A stretch of DNA of 12,309 bases from VFKI01 sp033762075 (lineage in GTDB: Bacteria > Pseudomonadota > Gammaproteobacteria > DSM-16500): the NCBI GenBank assembly GCA_033762075.1, contig JANRLY010000015.1, positions 1-12,309 of the forward strand. Direction: 5' to 3'. Positions within the stretch are counted from its first letter, which is position 1, and the number at the start of each line of letters is the position of its first letter. Positions 7,418 to 12,309 of this stretch are shown here, one piece after another. The translations under genes were made by a program, and so were the position numbers. The notes under the pieces were generated by a model, which saw nothing but the letters and a program-made list of their open reading frames with translations, ran no database searches and was not told where the DNA came from.

Positions 7418-7903
7418 TTAATAAGTGGTATTTTCTGTGTCGCCACTATCTTGAATTTTCCAAGTGCCATCGGGTTGACGACAAGCGGTACCGTAAATTT
7501 GCTGCTTTTTGCCAGCAATATTCGCGGTTGAGCGATATTCGCGACAATAGGGGTTGCCAGCAAGTTCAACATTCTTGGTGGGGACAACGGTATAACTCGT
7601 ATCCGTGCGTTTATTTTGCCAGTACGTTGGTTGACCGACTGGATTGCTTTCGAGGGCTTGATTCATGCGCAAGCGGTCGGTGTCATCCATGTTTTTACCA
7701 ATAGCACCGCCGATGTATGCACCTGCCAAAGCGCCAGCGCCAGCGGCGAGTACTTGACCTCCGCCTTGACCAAATTGACTGCCAGCAAGGCCGCCAATGA
7801 CGGCGCCAGACACTGTGCCAACATCTTGATTGGACATGTTATCACAGGCAACCAAACTCAAACTCGTACCAAAAACGACGAACAAAGCGAGTAATTTTTT
7901 CAT
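7418..7903 (-). CDS. Glycine-zipper lipoprotein of the 17 kDa surface antigen type
   Basis: This 161-residue precursor has a lipoprotein signal: a basic N-terminus, a hydrophobic stretch and the lipobox LVAC with acylated Cys20. The mature protein has a glycine-zipper segment at about residues 29-70 with repeated GxxxG (GAVIGGLAG, GAGALAGAYIGGAIG), as in the rickettsial 17 kDa antigen and other outer-membrane 2TM lipoproteins. A polar C-terminal half (about 75-161) has two cysteines that might form a disulfide (CREYRSTA and TACRQPDG). It is probably anchored in the outer membrane. Such proteins often act in envelope integrity, but the exact role is unknown. GGAG lies 12 nt before the ATG, a rather long spacing. 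radA starts 12 bp downstream. Confidence 0.92.
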   Translation of the reverse strand: MKKLLALFVVFGTSLSLVACDNMSNQDVGTVSGAVIGGLAGSQFGQGGGQVLAAGAGALAGAYIGGAIGKNMDDTDRLRMNQALESNPVGQPTYWQNKRTDTSYTVVPTKNVELAGNPYCREYRSTANIAGKKQQIYGTACRQPDGTWKIQDSGDTENTTY

Positions 7904-7939
7904 AACAGTTCAAAACTCCAGCAATATGACAGGCAGTAA

Positions 7940-7966
7940 TCTATACTGAGCGGCAAGAATCTGCAA
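7940..7966 (-). promoter_or_regulatory. Candidate promoter of the lipoprotein-radA unit
   Basis: Minus-strand TTGCAG (7961-7966) and TATAGA (7940-7945) are separated by 15 bp, shorter than ideal. This is the best match in the leader. Confidence 0.35.
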
Positions 7967-8044
7967 GTTTGTTGTATTTTTTATATACATAGACGGTCCT
8001 CTAGAACCCAGGCAGCGCGTCATGTAAGATGGTGAAAATTTTCG

Positions 8045-8500
8045 ATGGAATCTTTTATGCATTGCAAATTAGCGCCAGAAATGACAATCGACGAATATAC
8101 TTTTTCGGCAGACAAGCAAAAATTAGATTTGCAGTATATTTTTAATTTGCTCTGCATTCCCTCGCAATATTCTACGGGATTACCGCCTGAGCGTTTCCCT
8201 TTAGTGATTCAACACTCAGTGTGTTTTTGTATTTTGCATGAGAATAAACAAGTGGGATTTGCACGTGTTGTGACAGATTTTTCTGAGTTTGCTTCGCTCT
8301 GGGATGTATTTGTTGATGAAGCACATCGTGGCAAAGGACTCGGCAAAATGATGATGAAATATGTGCTTGAGCATCCGCATTTGCGTGGTGTTTTTCGTTG
8401 GTTTTTAATGACTGAAAATGCGCACGGGCTTTATCGCAAATTTGGCTTTAAAACTGAAACTGGCAATCCTTGGGTCATGATGCGGGTTGCGGGTAGTTAA
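8045..8500 (+). CDS. GNAT-family N-acetyltransferase
   Basis: This 151-residue cytoplasmic enzyme has one GNAT domain, which moves an acetyl group from acetyl-CoA to an amine. The N-terminal YTFSADKQKLD and the central CFCILHENKQVGFARVVTDF block match a common small-GNAT type. The acetyl-CoA loop is VDEAHRGKGLGKMMM, with Arg95-x-Gly-x-Gly-x pattern (95-100). The final ENAHGLYRKFGF (124-135) is the usual C-terminal motif. The acceptor is unknown. The start is uncertain: ATG at 8045 has only a weak GGTG about 10 nt upstream, while ATG at 8081 (MTIDEYTF) is closer to the start seen in many relatives. No partner genes are evident; the flanking genes are read divergently (lipoprotein) or from their own promoter. 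Confidence 0.9.
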   Translation: MESFMHCKLAPEMTIDEYTFSADKQKLDLQYIFNLLCIPSQYSTGLPPERFPLVIQHSVCFCILHENKQVGFARVVTDFSEFASLWDVFVDEAHRGKGLGKMMMKYVLEHPHLRGVFRWFLMTENAHGLYRKFGFKTETGNPWVMMRVAGS

Positions 8501-8523
8501 TATTATCTTAATCTTGTTTTCTG

Positions 8524-8529
8524 TATAAT
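8524..8529 (+). promoter_or_regulatory. Candidate -10 box for the 414-residue protein
   Basis: A perfect TATAAT lies 12 bp before the first ATG of the next gene, with no good -35 box (TATTAT at 17-bp spacing). If used, transcription would start near 8536. The mRNA would then be nearly leaderless for ATG 8542, or would have about 24 nt before ATG 8560. Confidence 0.4.
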
Positions 8530-8541
8530 CCCCACCCCTTT

Positions 8542-9786
8542 ATGAACGGTCATAACACTATGTTTTTTAGACAATCCACATTTGCTGAACAGATGCGTCG
8601 CTTATTGGCAGCAGCTGCTCAAGAAGTTCATCAGTCAGAGGGCAAGCTTTCTATTTCAGATGAATTGTCTGCCAAAAAAATTTGGCACGTTTTTTATTCT
8701 GAAGAAGAATCTATTAATGAAATACAAATCGAGAATATTGAATCACTGCAAAAGCTCGAAGCATTCCTAACATATTATCCCGAGCAAAAATATTTGCTCC
8801 CACGCACTGTACAAGAACAATTGACTGTATACGAAGCTAAACACGACGATGATGGGATTGATGATGTTATTGAATCTCTAGATGGATTACTGCAACAGAA
8901 ACACAATAAAGAAGATTCGGTTTTAAAAGAATTAGATCAAATAAAAGATGAGGGTGCAGTAGAAAGGAAAAGAAAATTAATTTCAGAGTGTCTATCTAGC
9001 CTGGCGTATGAAGAGGACACAAGAGATCCATCAAGATTTTTGCTTAATTTATATTCTTCCTCAGAGGCATTACAATATTTGGTTTATTTATATCCTTCCT
9101 TGCTGCCAGAAGAAAGAGCAATAGTTCACGTCTCGATCCGAAAACGTCTCTTATCAGATCCAAGTGACCACAAGAGAGAATTAGGTATAAAATTATCAGG
9201 ACGGATTTTGCAAGATCTTCCTGCTGATGAAAAAGAATTATTTTTGGATAGACTGCTGCATTTATCGATGTTTGATAAATTCAGCTATCACGACAAAGGT
9301 TTTTGCGAAATTTTTGCCTGCTTGTCTCCCGATCAACAAAAACAAATGATTCTCACAAATATTCGTCAAGTGAGAGATATCGATAAAAAAGATCCAATTC
9401 ATAATCTACTGAAGTTAAAAATATGTCTCAACCAATTGATAGCACAAGATCATTCACTGCAAACATTGACTGAAGTTTTCTCAACACTTTCTAGTATTCT
9501 TTGGGTAAGTTTGGGTAGTGAAGTTTGCAGCTTGGCATTAACTGATTTGATTGTTACGGTTGGTACGCATCCAAACTGTGATGAGCCGCATAAAAATTAT
9601 TTTCTTGGGTTGTGGTTGTCTGCTGAATATCGAAGTCAAAATGAGTTGTATCAAGAAGCAATTGAGAATGCCTTAGCTAAATTAGTCCATCAGCGTCGTT
9701 TAGATTTTCAGCAGTATGATGCTTTACGTGAAGCATCCCAGTTGCCAGACAACTTGGTGTGTACAACTTTGGGTTTGTTGAAATAA
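8542..9786 (+). CDS. Hypothetical soluble helical protein
   Basis: I do not recognise this 414-residue protein. It has no signal peptide and no membrane segment. It is rich in Leu, Glu, Lys, Asp and Gln in a helical pattern, including a charged, possibly coiled stretch at about 100-145 (DDDGIDDVIESLDGL onward). From about 150 to 330, successive helices of roughly 15-20 residues ending in proline or acidic turns (YPSLLPEERA, LQDLPADEKE, CLSPDQQKQ) suggest an alpha-solenoid or HEAT/TPR-like architecture, without a clear repeat consensus. No enzymatic motif is visible. The start is uncertain: ATG 8542 or 8560, neither with a good ribosome site. Its stop lies 1 bp from the stop of convergent potD. 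In a Legionellales-like genome a secreted effector or scaffold is possible, but nothing in the sequence proves it. Confidence 0.8.
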   Translation: MNGHNTMFFRQSTFAEQMRRLLAAAAQEVHQSEGKLSISDELSAKKIWHVFYSEEESINEIQIENIESLQKLEAFLTYYPEQKYLLPRTVQEQLTVYEAKHDDDGIDDVIESLDGLLQQKHNKEDSVLKELDQIKDEGAVERKRKLISECLSSLAYEEDTRDPSRFLLNLYSSSEALQYLVYLYPSLLPEERAIVHVSIRKRLLSDPSDHKRELGIKLSGRILQDLPADEKELFLDRLLHLSMFDKFSYHDKGFCEIFACLSPDQQKQMILTNIRQVRDIDKKDPIHNLLKLKICLNQLIAQDHSLQTLTEVFSTLSSILWVSLGSEVCSLALTDLIVTVGTHPNCDEPHKNYFLGLWLSAEYRSQNELYQEAIENALAKLVHQRRLDFQQYDALREASQLPDNLVCTTLGLLK

Positions 9787-9787
9787 C

Positions 9788-10903
9788 TCAAACACCCATC
9801 TTCAATTTTTCCCAGTATTTTTCATACAGGGCAAATGTTTTATCGCCGACGTCGGTTTGAAATTCGCCGCGGCGTAAAACTGCAGGTGGCGGATACAGCG
9901 AAGGGTTGTTGCGAATTTTATCGGGCAAGGTATTACGAGCGGCAAGATTAGCGGTTGCATAGCCAATTTCTAAACTGACAGCGCGAGCGGCTTCAGCGCG
10001 CATCATGTAGTTTAAAAATTTATACGCATTTTCTTTGTGCGGCGCTGATTTTAAAATAACAAAACTATCCACCCAAATTTCAAATTTCCCAGTAGGTATC
10101 ACAAAAGCAAGGTTTTGATTTTCAGGGAGGGCGCTGACTAAATCGCCATTCCATGCAAGCCCTATTAAAGCATCTTCATCAATCAAAATGGATTTAACGG
10201 CATCGGTATTAAATAGTTTTACGTTAGGCATGAGCTCGCGTAGTTTTAACCATGCCTGATGAATGTGTGAGGGATCTGTATCATTGATGGAATAACCTAG
10301 CATTAATAATGCCATTGAAAAGGCTTCGCGTGGGTCATCTAAGATCATCAGTTGGTTGTGGTAACGCTTTTTGAGTAAATCTGACCACTGGGTAATTTCA
10401 GTCTGCGGGAAATAATGTTGGTTGGTGAAAATCCCCGTGATTCCCCAAATGAGAGGAATGCTATATTGGCTGCCTGGATCATAACTTTGTTGAAAAAACC
10501 AAGGATCGAGGTTTTTCATGTTAGGTAATTTGGAACGATCAAGTGGGATCAACATATTTTGATGACGCATGCGCTCGACATAATAGCTCGATGGTTCGAC
10601 GATATCGTAGCCTGGATTTTTGCCGGTACGTAATTTGGAATACAACACCTCATTGCTGTCAAAGCTCGCAAGATTGACGTGGATTCCCGTTTCTTTTTCA
10701 AATTGAGTGAGAAGTGAGGATGGCAGCTCTTGTGACCACGCGTAGACATTTACGACATTGTCTTCTGTGGCGCTGACAGCTGAAACAAAAAAGAAAGAAA
10801 AAATAGCGAGAAAAATACTTGCAGCGCGACGGGTGACGTTCCGCTTGAGAGTGCGCTGTTGACGCTTTGCAATATTCCCTACTGCAGTGTTTCCGGTACT
10901 CAT
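9788..10903 (-). CDS. potD: Spermidine/putrescine ABC transporter substrate-binding protein PotD
   Basis: This periplasmic binding protein captures polyamines for an ABC importer. The precursor has 371 residues. A long basic N-region (1-26) precedes a hydrophobic core and a likely signal peptidase site after VSA (about Ala45). The mature part shows the PotD pattern: VNVYAWSQELP (aromatic ligand residue Trp56), LRTGKNPGYDIVEPSSYYV, LIWGITGIF, IGLAWNGD (Trp252) and FEIWVDSFVI with Trp277-x-Asp279. The last matches the Trp/Asp pair that binds the amine in E. coli PotD. A GGGG lies only 3 nt before ATG 10903, so the start is plausible but not certain; no other ATG gives a complete signal peptide. 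It has its own promoter, and no potABC genes are adjacent: repeats and an IS4 element lie upstream. Confidence 0.93.
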   Translation of the reverse strand: MSTGNTAVGNIAKRQQRTLKRNVTRRAASIFLAIFSFFFVSAVSATEDNVVNVYAWSQELPSSLLTQFEKETGIHVNLASFDSNEVLYSKLRTGKNPGYDIVEPSSYYVERMRHQNMLIPLDRSKLPNMKNLDPWFFQQSYDPGSQYSIPLIWGITGIFTNQHYFPQTEITQWSDLLKKRYHNQLMILDDPREAFSMALLMLGYSINDTDPSHIHQAWLKLRELMPNVKLFNTDAVKSILIDEDALIGLAWNGDLVSALPENQNLAFVIPTGKFEIWVDSFVILKSAPHKENAYKFLNYMMRAEAARAVSLEIGYATANLAARNTLPDKIRNNPSLYPPPAVLRRGEFQTDVGDKTFALYEKYWEKLKMGV

Positions 10904-10934
10904 AAACCCCTGCGTATCGTTACGCTCATTCGCA

Positions 10935-10963
10935 ATTATGGTGATATGTTTTGAGAATGTCTA
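10935..10963 (-). promoter_or_regulatory. Promoter of potD
   Basis: Minus-strand TAGACA (10958-10963), a 17-bp spacer and CATAAT (10935-10940) each match the sigma70 consensus at five of six positions. Transcription would start about 25 bp before the potD ATG. Confidence 0.65.
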
Positions 10964-10992
10964 TAAGGATTTGCGAGCTATTTTGAGAATGT
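10949..10992 (+). repeat. Pair of 12-bp direct repeats near the potD -35 box
   Basis: TTTTGAGAATGT occurs at 10949-10960 and 10981-10992, 32 bp apart start to start. The first copy overlaps the edge of the potD -35 box. It may be a regulator site or a remnant repeat. Confidence 0.5.
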
Positions 10993-11006
10993 TCACGAAC
11001 TTTGTT

Positions 11007-11040
11007 ATTCCCGCGACTCTGTCATTCCCGTGACTCTGTC
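11007..11040 (+). repeat. Two 17-bp tandem repeats
   Basis: ATTCCCGCGACTCTGTC (11007-11023) is followed directly by ATTCCCGTGACTCTGTC (11024-11040), differing at one base. A third start of the unit leads into the adjoining REP hairpin. Confidence 0.8.
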
Positions 11041-11114
11041 ATTCCCGCGAAGGCGGGAATCAATTTAGGATTAGCACTAAGGTGCCATAAACAGAATGGA
11101 TTCTCGCTTTTGCG
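11041..11114. repeat. REP (ATTCCC-N8-GGGAAT) and partner half-repeat
   Basis: ATTCCCGCGAAGGCGGGAAT (11041-11060) is a perfect hairpin with 8-bp arms. It matches the ATTCCC-N8-GGGAAT pattern known from neisserial dRS3 repeats and widespread in other bacteria. A partly matching second copy, ATGGATTCTCGCTTTTGCG (11096-11114), breaks off where the IS4 element appears to begin, so the pair was probably split by that insertion. Confidence 0.65.
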
Positions 11115-11148
11115 CACTAGCATCCGGTAAAACGGTTTAAATATTGAA

Positions 11149-11206
11149 CGTCCTTGAGAAAGCGCTAAAATTAGCGCCCTAAACACCACATTTAGGCTCA
11201 AGGACG
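11149..11206 (+). promoter_or_regulatory. Three-way-junction leader that can sequester the IS4 transposase ribosome site
   Basis: CGTCCTTGAG (11149-11158) is perfectly complementary to CTCAAGGACG (11197-11206). Inside this 10-bp stem lie two further perfect hairpins: GCGCTAA/TTAGCGC (11162-11177) and CCTAAA/TTTAGG (11178-11196). The transposase ribosome site AAGGA (11200-11204) is in the outer 3' arm and would be paired. This fits the known strategy of several insertion sequences that block translation of transcripts entering from flanking DNA. Confidence 0.6.
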
Positions 11207-11209
11207 AAT

Positions 11210-12309
11210 ATGAAAGATACCGTTTTTCAACAAATTTTAAAACCTTTAACACAAGAATTAATGCAAGAATGTGTGCGGCGCTTTCGATCTGATTATGATT
11301 GCGAGAAATTTTTAACTTGGCATCACCTCCAAACGATGGTCTACGCTCACTTAAATGAGATAAAAAGCTTAAGCACGTTAGAAGTAGCGATAAATAGCCA
11401 ACAAATTGGAATAACCTGTGAAGTAAAGCGTTCTACTCTAAGTGATGCAAATCAAAGACGCCCGGCTGGCTGCTTTTTTTGGATATTACAACAGCTCATG
11501 AACTTTTTGCCAAGAAAGTGGCGAAGAAATATTAACAAGGTAGTGAAGATATTAGATAGCAGCCCTATCCAATTGAAAGGACGTGGTTATAACGAATGGG
11601 CAAAAGAATTTGCTACAACTCGTTGTCAGGGTTTAAAGCTCCATGTTGAATATGATTTAGAAATTGAATCTCCCACAAAAGTTGCCATGAGTTATCCCAA
11701 TTTTAACGACTGCTCTATGGGTAATCAGTGGCCAATCATCTCTAATGCGGTCTATGTATATGATAAAGGCTATTATGATTATAATTGGTGGTGGACTATC
11801 CATCAAAATCAAGCATTTTTTGTCACTCGATTGAAGAAAAATGCAGCTATTGTTATGCAGGAAAATAAAGAAAATATTAGCGCAACTATTTTGGAAGAGG
11901 GCATTTTCGAGTTTAAAAATAAAAACCCGAGAGGAGGAAAGATAAATTTATATCAAGATCGCTTGCGGCGAATAAGTGTTTACAGAGAGGGGAAAACACC
12001 TCTTATTTTAGTAACCAACCTATTTGATGTTTCTGCTGAAATAATTGCAGAATTATATAAAGCCAGATGGGAAGTGGAGCTTTTTTTTAAATGGATCAAG
12101 CAAAATCTCAGGCTTAAAAAGTTTTTAGGGAAATCCGAGAATGCAGTAAAAATCCAGATAGCTACAGCCATAATTGCTTATGTACTTGCCCAACTCTATA
12201 AAGATAATTCAGGTGATAATCGAAGATTACAACTGGTTCTAGTATGGATTAGATGCAGTTTATGTGTCGTAGCTCCTAAATTTAAAAATTACATTCCTCC
12301 TATCTACCG
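11210..12309 (+). CDS. IS4-family transposase, 3' end beyond window
   Basis: This DDE transposase would move its element. The frame from ATG 11210 is open for 366 codons to the last base, without a stop. AAGGA lies 5 nt before the start. The N-terminal part (about 1-85: FLTWHHLQTMVYAHL, then SLSTLEVAI) resembles the DUF4372 domain of many IS4 transposases. Catalytic residues are Asp116 in ILDSSPIQL, Asp185 in VYVYDKGYYDY and Glu290. The last lies in the IS4 signature Tyr283-x2-Arg286-x3-Glu290-x6-Lys297 (YKARWEVELFFKWIK). Family members of this type are usually only slightly longer than what is seen, so few residues should be missing. The frame is undamaged; the truncation is caused by the window edge. 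Translation may be limited by the leader fold. Confidence 0.93.
   Translation, partial: MKDTVFQQILKPLTQELMQECVRRFRSDYDCEKFLTWHHLQTMVYAHLNEIKSLSTLEVAINSQQIGITCEVKRSTLSDANQRRPAGCFFWILQQLMNFLPRKWRRNINKVVKILDSSPIQLKGRGYNEWAKEFATTRCQGLKLHVEYDLEIESPTKVAMSYPNFNDCSMGNQWPIISNAVYVYDKGYYDYNWWWTIHQNQAFFVTRLKKNAAIVMQENKENISATILEEGIFEFKNKNPRGGKINLYQDRLRRISVYREGKTPLILVTNLFDVSAEIIAELYKARWEVELFFKWIKQNLRLKKFLGKSENAVKIQIATAIIAYVLAQLYKDNSGDNRRLQLVLVWIRCSLCVVAPKFKNYIPPIY

Larger units (their letters stand above)
10904..11209. other. Intergenic region upstream of potD
   Basis: These 306 bp hold the potD promoter (10935-10963), a 12-bp direct repeat, two 17-bp tandem repeats (11007-11040), a REP hairpin (11041-11061) and the left end and leader of the IS4 element (from about 11115). 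The minus-strand reading frame at 11022-11252 crosses all of these and is not a credible gene. Confidence 0.7.
11115..12309 (+). mobile_element. IS4-family insertion sequence, left part (runs off window)
   Basis: The left boundary is placed near CACTAGCATCCGG (11115-11127), where similarity to the REP half-repeat stops; the exact tip cannot be fixed because the right end is outside the window. The element has a 95-bp leader with a nested-hairpin structure and one transposase frame still open at 12309. Confidence 0.7.

Noticed and set aside
7243..7704. 153-codon plus-strand frame
   Set aside because: It spans parts of radA and the lipoprotein gene antisense, and both of those are firmly identified.
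9784..9790. Terminator between the hypothetical gene and potD
   Set aside because: The two stops are 1 bp apart and I see no hairpin with a T-run here, so no terminator is called.
5228..9801. AACACCCATCT present at 5228-5238 and 9791-9801
   Set aside because: An 11-bp match with one copy inside the potD coding end; the flanks do not match, so it is probably chance.
11007..11061. Possible CRISPR array
   Set aside because: The repeat units are adjacent with no spacers and lead into a REP hairpin; no cas genes are present.
11022..11252. 76-codon minus-strand frame
   Set aside because: It runs through the REP hairpin, the IS end and the transposase start; the KLIPAFAGMT-like residues are the typical translation of REP repeats.
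11980..12171. 63-codon minus-strand frame
   Set aside because: It is antisense to the IS4 transposase, whose frame is open throughout.

Overview
This window looks like a piece of a moderately AT-rich gammaproteobacterial chromosome. The evidence is the mutY-yggX gene pair, a RadA with all its domains, a tRNA-Phe gene, and sigma70-type promoters. The intergenic palindromes, the glycine-zipper '17 kDa antigen' type lipoprotein and the mix of IS families would suit a Legionellales/Coxiellaceae-like lineage, but that placement is inference and cannot be proven from this sequence.

Layout. Positions 1-1287 are a complete ISL3-family insertion sequence whose left tip is the first base of the window. 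Its right end lies 10 bp beyond the 3' end of a minus-strand tRNA-Phe gene (1298-1370), which has its own strong promoter. Positions 1427-3530 (minus) form a compact operon of mutY, yggX and an alpha/beta hydrolase. A 316-bp gap (3531-3846) carries a REP-like palindrome and a strong promoter for a plus-strand pair: an EamA/DMT transporter and an overlapping MarR-family regulator (3847-5218). A structured inverted repeat (5248-5323) separates these from minus-strand genes: an isochorismatase-like cysteine hydrolase, radA, and a lipoprotein just upstream of radA (5379-7903). Next come plus-strand genes for a GNAT acetyltransferase (8045-8500) and an unrecognised 414-residue, probably all-helical soluble protein (8542-9786). 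A convergent potD-like polyamine-binding protein gene follows (9788-10903, minus) with a good promoter. The right end holds tandem 17-bp repeats, a REP hairpin, and an IS4-family element whose transposase frame runs off the window edge.

Functionally most of the window is housekeeping: adenine-mismatch repair (MutY), iron/oxidative-stress protection (YggX), recombination-intermediate processing (RadA) and polyamine uptake (PotD without visible ABC partners). A small efflux/regulator unit and accessory enzymes are added. I see no CRISPR array, toxin-antitoxin pair, phage module or clear defence system. The most informative non-coding signal is a three-way-junction fold directly upstream of the IS4 transposase that would bury its ribosome binding site in read-through RNA. 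IS elements at both edges suggest that the window is a contig broken at repeats.
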